Positions 8,526 to 15,734 of a stretch of 64,000 nucleotides of DNA are shown piece by piece; positions within the stretch are counted from its first letter, which is position 1, and each line of letters starts with the position of its first letter. The stretch covers positions 62,001 to 126,000 of the forward strand of contig NZ_JMDW01000015.1 in assembly GCF_000691525.1 (NCBI RefSeq), read 5' to 3'. Below the pieces are notes generated by a model. That model had not been told where the DNA came from, made no database searches, and saw only the letters and a list, made by a program, of their open reading frames with translations. Both the position numbers and the translations under genes were made by a program. The DNA comes from Mycolicibacterium neoaurum ATCC 25795. GTDB lineage: Bacteria > Actinomycetota > Actinomycetes > Mycobacteriales > Mycobacteriaceae.

Positions 8526-9584
8526 TCAGCCGACGCCGCTCAGGTGCTCGCGCGCCGATGCCAGCAGCACCCCGATCGAATCTTCGAGAGCTCCCGGGTC
8601 GATGGCGGCGTGCGTTCCCATCGCTCCGGACAGGCGGCGGAATCGCACGCCCTCCAAGAGGCTTGCCGCCCGCCACTGGGTGAAGGCACGGTAGTAGTCG
8701 AGATTGTCGACGCTCCGGCCGGTGGCGTCTCGGTAGATGTCGATCATGTCGGCACGACTCGGGAAACCACCGGCCCGGGTGGGGCTCGGCATCACGATGG
8801 CCTGTTCCGCAGAAGGCCGCCAATCGTCGAGAAGCCAAGCCAGATCGGCAAGTGGGTCGCCGACGGTGCACAGCTCCCAGTCCAGCACGGCGGTGATCCG
8901 ACCGTCGGCGACCAACAGATTGGACAGCCGGTAGTCGCCATGCATGATGACCGCCGGTGCGTCCTCGGGTAAGCGTTCGGCCAGCGTGTCACGGGTGGCC
9001 GACCACGCGTCGTCATGGCGGCTCTGGGCGCGAACGCGTTCCCATGCCGCCGTCACTCGGCGGATCTGGCGGAGCAGATACGGGTCGCCCGATACCTCGA
9101 TATGCAAGATCGCGGGGTCCAACCGATGCAGCGAGGCGAGCGTCACGGCCACCGAACGGCCGAGGGCATGCCGCTGGTCGAGCGTGAGAGAACGCGCATC
9201 GTCTTCGGTCTCCAGTGCCGAACCTGCGGCGCGCTCCATGACCACGAACGGAGTTCCGCCGGAGCTCCTACCGGTACCGATGACCGCCGGAACGGGTACG
9301 CCGGTGTGTGCCAGCGCGCGCAAGATGCCGACTTCCCGGTCCAGATTGTGGGTGTGACCGCCTGCGGCGCCTGTCGGTGGTTCGCGCATCACCCATTCCC
9401 GGCCTTCGGCGTCGACGACAAGTGTGGTGATATTCGACTGGCCGATACCCACACGGGTGATGGTCAGCGGAGTGCTGACGTCGATGCCGTGGCTCCGTAG
9501 CCAGGTCGCCACGGCGTCGGGTTGCGTCCACATACCCGGGTCGGCGCGGTCATTGTGGGCGGAGGTAGCTGGTCGGACTGTCAT
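8526..9584 (-). CDS. Phosphotransferase-family kinase (APH/ACAD10-like)
   Basis: About 352 residues from the Met at 9584 (MTVRPATS); the frame is open to 9659. It has the aminoglycoside-phosphotransferase kinase fold: an N-lobe with EWVMREPP, the catalytic Brenner motif VIMHGDYRLSNLLV and the metal-binding LDWELCTVGDPLADLAWLL. In actinobacteria such proteins usually accompany fatty-acyl catabolism and resemble the kinase domain of ACAD10 and ACAD11, which phosphorylates 4-hydroxyacyl-CoA. Antibiotic resistance is unlikely. It is divergent from the TetR gene at 9714. Confidence 0.88.
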   Translation of the reverse strand: MTVRPATSAHNDRADPGMWTQPDAVATWLRSHGIDVSTPLTITRVGIGQSNITTLVVDAEGREWVMREPPTGAAGGHTHNLDREVGILRALAHTGVPVPAVIGTGRSSGGTPFVVMERAAGSALETEDDARSLTLDQRHALGRSVAVTLASLHRLDPAILHIEVSGDPYLLRQIRRVTAAWERVRAQSRHDDAWSATRDTLAERLPEDAPAVIMHGDYRLSNLLVADGRITAVLDWELCTVGDPLADLAWLLDDWRPSAEQAIVMPSPTRAGGFPSRADMIDIYRDATGRSVDNLDYYRAFTQWRAASLLEGVRFRRLSGAMGTHAAIDPGALEDSIGVLLASAREHLSGVG

Positions 9585-9713
9585 TTGCGGATCTCCATCG
9601 GGCCGGCGGGTCCCGCACGCAATGCCTGCAGCGAGATGCTTCCCCTGGTTATTTATCATAGATTAGAATTTCGGCGTGCCCCGACCTGACGACGCGCAGC
9701 GGTCCGGCCGACC

Positions 9714-10259
9714 GTGACCCGTGAGGATTACATGGCGGTCGGGCTCGAAGTCCTCGGTGACCGGGGCCATCTGGGGCTGAAGCTGGCAGAGGTGTGCCGC
9801 CGGCTGGGGGTCACCTCCGGATCGTTCTATCACTACTTCGACAACTGGGCGGACTACCGCCGGCAACTCATCAGGTACTGGAAAGTCAACGGCACGTTGG
9901 CCCAACTCAAGGTGATCTGTGCCGAACCCGATCCGCGGCGGCGTATCGAAGGGCTCGTCGAGGTGGCGTTGCGACTGAACCATCCCGCGGAATGTGCGAT
10001 ACGAGCCTGGAGCCGGGTGGATCCCGAAGTCGCCGCCATTCAGTCCGAGGTTGACCGATTGCGGCAACAAGTGGTGTTCGACGCGGCTCTCGAGTTGGGT
10101 GTCGACGGGATCCGGGCCGGCCGGTTCGCCGACGCGGCCCTCTATCTCCTCGTGGGTTACGAGCAGGCCGCCTTGGCGCCAGATCTGGACGGTCTCGAGG
10201 CGATCTTCCGCGACCTGTTGACCCTGATCGAAGGCCGCGCCGGTGCTGCGGGTGAGTGA
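9714..10259 (+). CDS. TetR-family transcriptional regulator
   Basis: 181 residues from a GTG start. The N-terminal helix-turn-helix is complete: YMAVGLEVLGDRGHLGLKLA, then EVCRRLGVTSGSFYHYFDNW. The C-terminal helices carry no recognisable ligand signature. The gene is divergent from the phosphotransferase 130 bases away, an arrangement that usually means the regulator controls its neighbour. No in-frame upstream start replaces the GTG. Confidence 0.88.
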   Translation: MTREDYMAVGLEVLGDRGHLGLKLAEVCRRLGVTSGSFYHYFDNWADYRRQLIRYWKVNGTLAQLKVICAEPDPRRRIEGLVEVALRLNHPAECAIRAWSRVDPEVAAIQSEVDRLRQQVVFDAALELGVDGIRAGRFADAALYLLVGYEQAALAPDLDGLEAIFRDLLTLIEGRAGAAGE

Positions 10260-10308
10260 GAACCATGGTTACCCCGGTGTCGGTATCCCGATCTGCCAGT
10301 ATTTTAAT

Positions 10309-10324
10309 GTCGATTCGAATAGAC
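10309..10324. promoter_or_regulatory. 16-bp near-perfect palindrome upstream of a small secreted protein
   Basis: The sequence GTCGATTCGAATAGAC is self-complementary except at one symmetric pair. It sits in an A+T-rich patch between the TetR gene and the next gene, about 70 bases before the 10392 start. Size and symmetry suit a TetR-family operator, possibly for the regulator ending at 10259 (inference). Confidence 0.4.
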
Positions 10325-10391
10325 TAGACGCGAGGGGAATGCGCTCGACGCGTCGGGCGTCTTGCCATCGGCGGCAGGAGAGGGGCGTGGC

Positions 10392-10712
10392 ATGACGGGC
10401 AACATCCGGATGACCGGCCCGCGACCGGGCATCTCGGCCGCGGCGAACCGACGGAGGCTGTCGACCGTTGTCGGCGCAGCCATCGCCGCCTCCATTGCAG
10501 CGTCCACGGCCGCCGTCGTCCTGGCGTCGCCGGTCCACGCTGAACCGGCGGACGAGCCCTGCGCGCTGGCGGTCTCCCTGCTCTGCCGATTTGTTCCGAT
10601 CGCCCCGGAACTGGACGGGGATGTCGACTACACCCAACAGCAGCCGGGCGCAGGCATCCTCGCACCCGAGTCGGCTCGGCCTGTCGATCCATGTATCAGC
10701 GGATGCATCTGA
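10392..10712 (+). CDS. Small secreted protein, mycobacterial type
   Basis: About 106 residues. A twin-basic N terminus (NRRRLST) and a long hydrophobic stretch end at SPVHA, a good signal-peptidase site near residue 50. The mature part is short (about 57 residues) and Pro/Asp-rich with four cysteines (PCALAVSLLCRF near its start and PCISGCI at the C terminus), so disulfides are likely. The layout resembles small exported mycobacterial proteins of unknown function. The Met at 10392 is preferred over 10362 because it leaves a normal signal-peptide n-region. Confidence 0.65.
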   Translation: MTGNIRMTGPRPGISAAANRRRLSTVVGAAIAASIAASTAAVVLASPVHAEPADEPCALAVSLLCRFVPIAPELDGDVDYTQQQPGAGILAPESARPVDPCISGCI

Positions 10713-10805
10713 GGGGCGTCTCCGCCGGCGTACTGCGTGACGGTGGCCCGGACACGGCGACGAACCAGCGACACATCGGGTCATGGGCAGGGGAGAGGTA
10801 GAGAA

Positions 10806-11198
10806 GTGGTGGCGATGGACCGAGCTGCAGAGGTGACCTTCGCGTGGGCGCTGATGCACTCCGCGCGCGGGTTTCTTGATCAGACTGCGCACTCGTGGCT
10901 GTGCGCACAACTCGGTGCCGGGGAGGCTCAAGTGGTCATCCGCGATCTGCTCACCGGTTTCGTGAGCAGTTCGACGGCACTGCCCAGGGCGATGGCTCCG
11001 TCCCTGTGGTCCTGGCTCGACGGGTTCCACGGCAGCGACGCCGAGGCGGACCTGCGTGATATCGCTGCCCGGCTTCGGCTGACAGAGCCCGGCGCGGCCG
11101 ATGCCGCGACCTCCGGCCCGGCGGCCAGGTTGGTGGCTCGCCAGACCGGTCGGGCTACTGACGGGTTCGCCCTCGTGCTGGTGCCGCCTGCGGTGTAG
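10806..11198 (+). CDS. Hypothetical protein
   Basis: About 130 residues. I do not recognise a family. It is mostly helical and Ala-rich, with no signal peptide, membrane helix or metal motif; the central region LCAQLGAGEAQVVIRDLLTG looks like a globular helix bundle. The frame opens at 10737, but GGGGAGAGG lies just before the GTG codons at 10806 and 10809 and an ATG at 10815, so I place the start there. It runs in the same direction as the genes either side but has no obvious functional partner. Confidence 0.55.
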   Translation: MVAMDRAAEVTFAWALMHSARGFLDQTAHSWLCAQLGAGEAQVVIRDLLTGFVSSSTALPRAMAPSLWSWLDGFHGSDAEADLRDIAARLRLTEPGAADAATSGPAARLVARQTGRATDGFALVLVPPAV

Positions 11199-11317
11199 TT
11201 CGACTCGTCCGGGGTGGGGTGCGCCGCGGGCGACCTGGGCTAACCTGGTTGTCCCCACTCGCGTAGGTTCTTGGGGGAAGACAGCCGAGAACATCGCAGC
11301 ATTGGACGAAAGCCATC

Positions 11318-11593
11318 ATGTCTGAGCACCCGACCGACTCTGAGCACCAGAACGAGGACGTTCCTCCGAACCACCTCTCGATCGATCCGCGCAGTCCCCA
11401 CTACAGCGAGGACGCCCTGATCCGCGGCGTGGGGATTCGCTTCAATGGCGTCGAGAAGACCAATGTGCACGAATACGACGTGGATGAGGGCTGGGTTCGC
11501 CTGGAGGTGCCCACCGCCAAGGACCGCCGCGGAAACCCGATGGTCGTCAAGGTCAACGGGACGGTCGAGCCGTTCTACCGTTCCGCGGACTAG
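11318..11593 (+). CDS. DUF3297 family protein
   Basis: 91 residues, the typical full length. The conserved core is visible: NHLSIDPRSPHYSEDALIRG, then IRFNGVEKTNVHEYDV and the C-terminal VVKVNGTVEPFYR. The family is common in proteobacteria and actinobacteria as a small soluble protein; no function is established that I can name. The ATG at 11318 is the only reasonable start. Confidence 0.85.
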   Translation: MSEHPTDSEHQNEDVPPNHLSIDPRSPHYSEDALIRGVGIRFNGVEKTNVHEYDVDEGWVRLEVPTAKDRRGNPMVVKVNGTVEPFYRSAD

Positions 11594-11635
11594 ACAGCAC
11601 ATTTTCCAGCCGTGGGTTCACAGCCTGCCGATGTC

Positions 11636-12067
11636 ATGCGAATCCGGCGGATGGTCCGCGCCGACTGGCAGTGGATTGCGCCGTGGTTCGACGATGACGA
11701 GCTCTGTCACCGCCTTGGTCCGCTCGACGAGGAATGGCTTGAGCATGTTCTGGCCGAACACGAGGGCGTCCAACTGGTGGTCACCGATATCGACGGAGCG
11801 CCGATCGGCCTGGTGGGGTGTGCGTGGGACCCCGGGGGTGTTGCGCACGCAATCACCGACCTGGCCGTCTGTCCTTGGCGTAGGCGGGTAGGTCTGGGGC
11901 GTGACGTCTTGTCGTCGGTGCTGACGTGGGATGGACATCCGCGCGCACGGCGCTGGGTCGCCTTCGTCGACCCGGACAACCGGGCGGCCTCAGAATTCTT
12001 TGCCGCCGTCGGCTGGCATCTCGATGGTCTCGATGACGAGATGTATCGGTTCTCCCGCGACTTGTGA
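11636..12067 (+). CDS. GNAT-family N-acetyltransferase
   Basis: About 143 residues with the GNAT order of elements: RRMVRADWQWIAPWF, beta strands VVTDIDGAPIGLVGC and ITDLAVCPWRRRVGLGRDVL (the acetyl-CoA pyrophosphate loop, with R-x-x-G-L-G), then FVDPDNRAASEFFAAVGW. The acceptor is unknown. A start at 11612 is possible, but the ATG at 11636 gives the normal N terminus. It is the last gene before a 540-base non-coding stretch. Confidence 0.85.
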   Translation: MRIRRMVRADWQWIAPWFDDDELCHRLGPLDEEWLEHVLAEHEGVQLVVTDIDGAPIGLVGCAWDPGGVAHAITDLAVCPWRRRVGLGRDVLSSVLTWDGHPRARRWVAFVDPDNRAASEFFAAVGWHLDGLDDEMYRFSRDL

Positions 12068-12117
12068 ACCGGCGTCCTGAGCCGTTGTTCTGAACGCCCG
12101 TGCTGTGGTGCCCTGAG

Positions 12118-12144
12118 GAGTGCACCCGCTCATCGGGTGTACTC
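12118..12144 (+). terminator. Hairpin downstream of the GNAT gene
   Basis: GAGTGCACCCG and CGGGTGTACTC pair over 11 bases with one G-U wobble and a five-base loop (ctcat), about 50 bases after the acetyltransferase stop. There is no T-run, so it is at best an atypical mycobacterial terminator or an RNA-stabilising stem. Confidence 0.4.
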
Positions 12145-12286
12145 CCGGTGTGCTGGCCTGGACACGGAATCGTCGCTCGAGAGTGCTCACCGGTACCGGG
12201 TTTCGCGGTACTTCGGATAAAGCCCTGCGGATTTCGTGGCCGGCAGCAATGCCCGTACGCGTATCACCTGGTGGTCAGCAATTGAA

Positions 12287-12302
12287 TTCGACTGGAGTCG
12301 AA
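12287..12302. repeat. Perfect 16-bp inverted repeat TTCGACT-gg-AGTCGAA
   Basis: Seven-base arms match exactly around a two-base centre. It sits about 305 bases upstream of the WS/DGAT start. The compact symmetry is that of a protein-binding site rather than an RNA hairpin. The core ACT-NN-AGT recalls DosR boxes, but the flanking GGG/CCC are missing. Confidence 0.4.
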
Positions 12303-12349
12303 CAGATTTCATCAGTCGCCATTGATCGTCGTGGCGCCCAGTAGTTGCT

Positions 12350-12394
12350 CAGTGAAAAATGCTGTCAATAAACCAATTTCACTGTTGATCAGTG
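12350..12394. repeat. Nested inverted repeats in the A+T-rich leader
   Basis: CAGTGAAA (12350-12357) pairs exactly with TTTCACTG (12377-12384). The last bases of that arm form a second palindrome, CACTG-ttgat-CAGTG (12380-12394). The shared half-site means the two structures are mutually exclusive, as in a switch or a cluster of CAGTG-type operator half-sites. No function is established. Confidence 0.4.
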
Positions 12395-12607
12395 TTTCTG
12401 AGCCGACGCCCTACTGGCCGGTAACTGGGTAGCGGTTCGATATTTACTGTTGTGAAAGGTATTTCGCTCATTTCGTTGAATTGGTCACACGCCGTGCGAA
12501 TCTCAAGATCAACTTCTAACGTTGATTCAAATAATGACGGGGTGAGAAGGGGCGACCAACGATGACGCGGCGGATGTTGACAGGGCCATCCGAGGGGTGG
12601 GATTGAG

Positions 12608-14020
12608 ATGCGACGACTCTCAAGTCTGGATGCGCAGTTTTTCGCTGCCGAGCGTGCGGGCGCGGAGTCGCACTATTGCGGGTTGTCTATCTACGACACG
12701 CCGGACGATGCGCGGCCGATCACCGCTGGCACTGTCGCGCAGCGTATTCGGGAACGTATTGAGCACTACCCGCCGCTGCGCTGGCGAGTGGTCACCGTGC
12801 CATTCGGGTTGGACCACCCGATTTTCGAAACGGTGACCGTGGATCCGGCCGACCACGTACGCGAGGTCGAGTTGGATATCGCCGACGAGCAAGGCCTGCG
12901 AGCCGCCGTCAGCGACGACCTCAAGGTGCCGCTGGACCGCTGCAAGCCGCTCTGGCGGGTCACCGTGTTCCATGGGTTACCCGGGCACACCGCGGTGGCT
13001 TTCACGCTGCATCACGGTGTGGTGGACGGTATCAGCGCCAAAGAGGTTTTCGGGGTGTTGGTCGACGACGCAACCTCGTTGGGAGCACCGCCCGCGGCGC
13101 AGGGCGAGTCGTCCGGTGCGGTGAGCCGGCTCGGTCTGGCTGCACGGGCAGTGCTCGAGACGCCGATAGGTGCGGTGCAGAAGGTGCGCAATGTCGCTGG
13201 AAGCCTTGCCCACCTCGACCAGAGCCCGGTGCTGAGGTCGTTGCCCGGCGTACAGGAACTCGCGCGGCTGATTCGCCGTGACGGTTCCCCGTACGCGGTG
13301 CACGCCCCGCGTACCCGCTTCAACAGCCGGTTGTCGGGCACCCGGTCAAACGGTTTCGCCAGTGTGTCGCTGGAGGATGTCAAGACCGTCAAACGGCACC
13401 TCGGCGTCACCGTCAACGACGTGGTGCTGGCCGCCTGCGCCGGCGCGTTACGAAACCGGTTGCTGGCCAACGACGAACTTCCCGAAGCGCCGCTGCTGGC
13501 CTACATTCCGGTGTCTGTACGCGACCCCGAGCACCGGCGGTACGGCAATGCCATCACCTCGATCATCGCCCCGCTGCCGACCCATCTGAGCAATCGGCGC
13601 GACCGCGTCACGTTTGTCAGCGATGTCATGAAACGCGCCAAAGACCGCACCGCACAGACACCGCCGAGTCTGATGGCCGATGTCAACGACATCATCCCCA
13701 CGCCGATGTTCCAGATGGCGGCGCGCGGCCTGATGGACGTCATCTGCTCTGCGCTGGTGCGCCCGCCGGTCAACTTGATCATGTCCAACGTGCCGGGGCC
13801 GACCGACGGGCTCACCCTGCTGGGCGCTCCGCTGCTCGCGCATTACCCGCTGAGTCTGATCTTCGACGGGATTGCCTTGAACATCACTGTGGTGAGTTAC
13901 CGCGACGGTATGGACATCGGCGTCGTCGGCGATGCCGAGGCCGTGCCCGATGCGATGGACCTCGTCGAGGATTTGCGCACGGAATTCACGGCGCTGCTGC
14001 GGCTCACCACCGAGGACTGA
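12608..14020 (+). CDS. Wax ester synthase / diacylglycerol acyltransferase (WS/DGAT, Tgs-like)
   Basis: 470 residues, the normal length. The enzyme moves an acyl group from acyl-CoA to diacylglycerol or a long-chain alcohol, making triacylglycerol or wax ester at the membrane. The catalytic motif HHxxxDG is intact at residues 135-141 (LHHGVVDGIS). Other family blocks are SSLDAQFFAAE at the N terminus, VTVNDVVLAACAGALR, and PVNLIMSNVPGPTDGLTLLG near the end. It is preceded by the long A+T-rich leader and ends at a two-sided terminator, so it appears to be transcribed alone. Mycobacteria carry many paralogues, so I assign no number. Confidence 0.94.
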   Translation: MRRLSSLDAQFFAAERAGAESHYCGLSIYDTPDDARPITAGTVAQRIRERIEHYPPLRWRVVTVPFGLDHPIFETVTVDPADHVREVELDIADEQGLRAAVSDDLKVPLDRCKPLWRVTVFHGLPGHTAVAFTLHHGVVDGISAKEVFGVLVDDATSLGAPPAAQGESSGAVSRLGLAARAVLETPIGAVQKVRNVAGSLAHLDQSPVLRSLPGVQELARLIRRDGSPYAVHAPRTRFNSRLSGTRSNGFASVSLEDVKTVKRHLGVTVNDVVLAACAGALRNRLLANDELPEAPLLAYIPVSVRDPEHRRYGNAITSIIAPLPTHLSNRRDRVTFVSDVMKRAKDRTAQTPPSLMADVNDIIPTPMFQMAARGLMDVICSALVRPPVNLIMSNVPGPTDGLTLLGAPLLAHYPLSLIFDGIALNITVVSYRDGMDIGVVGDAEAVPDAMDLVEDLRTEFTALLRLTTED

Positions 14021-14027
14021 GGAGATC

Positions 14028-14068
14028 CGGGTGTTCGGGCGGTGAACTGATCACCATCCGAACACCCG
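14028..14068. terminator. Bidirectional hairpin between convergent WS/DGAT and nitronate monooxygenase
   Basis: CGGGTGTTCGG (14028-14038) pairs exactly with CCGAACACCCG (14058-14068). The loop holds a second exact stem, GGTGA-actga-TCACC (14041-14055), so the whole region can fold into one long, slightly interrupted hairpin. It begins 8 bases after the WS/DGAT stop and ends 8 bases before the end of the opposing frame. No T-tract follows, as is usual in mycobacteria. Confidence 0.65.
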
Positions 14069-14075
14069 ATCGTCC

Positions 14076-15062
14076 TCAGACGCCCGCGGGAGCGAGGCTC
14101 TCGGCCAACAGCCTGTTGCGTGCCTCGGTGTACTCGCGGCCCAGGCGTTCGACCAACCGTGCCGTCGAAGTGACCTCACGAATCGGGCCGATACCCTGGC
14201 CGGCGCCCCAGATGTCCTTCCACGCCTTGGCGTCGGTGTTTCCGCCCGAGCCGAAGTCCATCGCCGACGGGTCCGACTGCGGGAGATTCTGCGGGTCCAG
14301 GCCGGCCGCCTCGATGGAGCCACGCAGCTAATTACCGTGCACGCCGGTGAACAGATTGGAATACACGATGTCACTGGCACCGCTGGTGGTGATCATCTCC
14401 TTGTACGCGGGCTCGTTGCGCGCCTCGGTCGTCGCGAGGAACGCCGAACCGATATAGGCCAGATCGGCACCGGCGGCCTGCGCCGCGAGAATCGATCGGC
14501 CGTGACCGATCGCGCCGGAAAGCAGCAGCGGTCCGTCGAACCAGGCCCGAATCTCCTGCACGAGTGCGAACGGCGAGATGGTGCCGGCGTGCCCGCCTGC
14601 CCCGGCGGCCACAGCGATCAATCCGTCGGCACCCTTGTCGATGGCCTTGCGGGCAAAGGTGTCGTTGATGACGTCGTGCAGAACGATGCCGCCGTAGGAG
14701 TGGATGGCGTCGTTGACGTCGGCCCGGGCACCCAGTGACGTGATCACGATCGGCACCTTGAAATCGACGCACGCCTGCACGTCCTCTTCCAGGCGCTCAT
14801 TGGATTTGTGCACGATCTGGTTCACGGCGTACGGGGCAGTCACCAGTTCGGGATGGTCATGCCGGCGGCGCTCCAACGTGGTGGAGATCTGCTCGAGCCA
14901 CTCGCGCAGCGCGGGTGCCGGGCGCGCGTTGAGTGCGGGGAAGGAGCCCACCACGCCGGCGCTGCACTGGGCGATCACCAGCTCCGGGCCCGAGCAGATG
15001 AACAGTGGCGATGCCACGACGGGCAGGGCGAGATTGTTGCGGAGAAGATCGGGAAGGGGCAT
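14076..15062 (-). pseudogene. Nitronate monooxygenase interrupted by an in-frame amber codon
   Basis: The first 244 residues (14328-15062) are a good FMN TIM-barrel nitronate monooxygenase: NNLALPVVASPLFICSG, PIVITSLGARADVNDAIHSYG, GLIAVAAGAGGHAGTISPF and LLLSGAIGHGRSILAAQAAG. A TAG at 14328-14330 stops the frame in FTGVHGN-stop-LRGSIEAAG. The same frame then runs on for 83 codons with clear family sequence (DIWGAGQGIGPIREV) to a TGA at 14076. A Tyr codon TAC is expected at the stop, so one base change explains it. The cut removes part of the C-terminal FMN-binding region, so the protein is probably inactive unless the stop is read through or is a sequencing error. Confidence 0.85.
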
Positions 15063-15069
15063 TTGGCAA

Positions 15070-15684
15070 TCACTTTCGGTCGGTGTGGATGATGGGGGAC
15101 AGCGGGGGTGGCGGCACCGAGCCGGGACGCGACGGCGCCAGTTCGTCAGCGGTTTCGGCGATCTCGCGCCAGAACGCGATGGAGGCCTTCTCGATCATCT
15201 GGCCGGCCTTCAACGTCGCCAGCGGATAGCCGAGATCGGGCCGATCCTGGTATCGCCGCTCCAAATCCGCGTAATAGGCAAGGCGTGCTTTACGTTCGAC
15301 GATTTGGTTCTCGGCGAGCTCGCGCATGCTCGACGGGTCGACGAGCTCACCGAAATGCAGCTTGAGAAGCGCTTCGTCGTGGAGTTCGGCCGGCAGCGAT
15401 GTCGTGGGGTCGCGAAGCCAATCGCGAAGGCAGTCAAGGCCTTTGTCGGTGATCGTGAAGAACTGACGCTTGCGCCCACCGTCTTCGGTCTCGGATCGCA
15501 GCAGTCCGGCAGCCTCCAGTCGGCGCGGCTCGCGGTACAGCGTCGCGTGTTGTAGCGGCCACAGGTAGGCGATGGACTCGGCGACGTACTGCTTGAGCTG
15601 GTACGAGGTCGTGGGGCCCCGCACGGCGGTCACCCCCAGAACCACATAGGACAGGTGGGTGACGCGGAAACCCTCGGACACCAC
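15070..15684 (-). CDS. PadR-family transcriptional regulator
   Basis: 204 residues. The N-terminal winged helix is typical of PadR: LSYVVLGVTAVRGPTTSYQLKQYV, then WPLQHATLYREPRRLEAAGLL and EDGGRKRQFFTITDKGLDCL. A C-terminal helical dimerisation domain follows (PadR subfamily 2 layout). It starts with GTG codons at 15684 or 15681 and ends 7 bases before the nitronate monooxygenase, so the two form an operon. A strong 21-bp palindrome lies right at its start and is presumably its own operator. Confidence 0.9.
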   Translation of the reverse strand: MVSEGFRVTHLSYVVLGVTAVRGPTTSYQLKQYVAESIAYLWPLQHATLYREPRRLEAAGLLRSETEDGGRKRQFFTITDKGLDCLRDWLRDPTTSLPAELHDEALLKLHFGELVDPSSMRELAENQIVERKARLAYYADLERRYQDRPDLGYPLATLKAGQMIEKASIAFWREIAETADELAPSRPGSVPPPPLSPIIHTDRK

Positions 15685-15686
15685 TG

Positions 15687-15707
15687 CACCGTATCATTGA
15701 TACGGTG
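15687..15707. promoter_or_regulatory. PadR-type operator: perfect 10-bp inverted repeat
   Basis: CACCGTATCA and TGATACGGTG match exactly around a single central T. The element begins 3 bases upstream of the padR-like start and overlaps the earliest possible start of the divergent LuxR-type gene. Its placement suits autorepression of the padR/monooxygenase operon and perhaps control of the regulator on the other strand. Confidence 0.7.
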
Positions 15708-15734
15708 AAGGCGACCAGTGATGGCGACAGGGAA

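Larger units (their letters stand above)
12068..12607. other. 540-base non-coding region upstream of WS/DGAT
   Basis: No supportable gene lies here. The first half is G+C-rich; the second half (about 12280-12560) falls to unusually low G+C with runs such as caatttcactgttgatcag and ttcaaataatgacgg. It holds several inverted repeats, listed separately, and no good promoter boxes that I can fix. Such a long A+T-rich leader is out of character with the compact gene spacing around it, so it is probably a complex control region for the wax ester synthase or an unrecognised small RNA locus. Confidence 0.5.

Noticed and set aside
8526..9584. Aminoglycoside resistance gene
   Set aside because: The kinase fold is shared, but this subgroup travels with acyl-CoA dehydrogenases and TetR regulators and lacks features of true aminoglycoside kinases.
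12287..12302. DosR box upstream of WS/DGAT
   Set aside because: The ACT-NN-AGT core is present but the essential flanking GGG/CCC are TCG/CGA; kept only as an unassigned palindrome.
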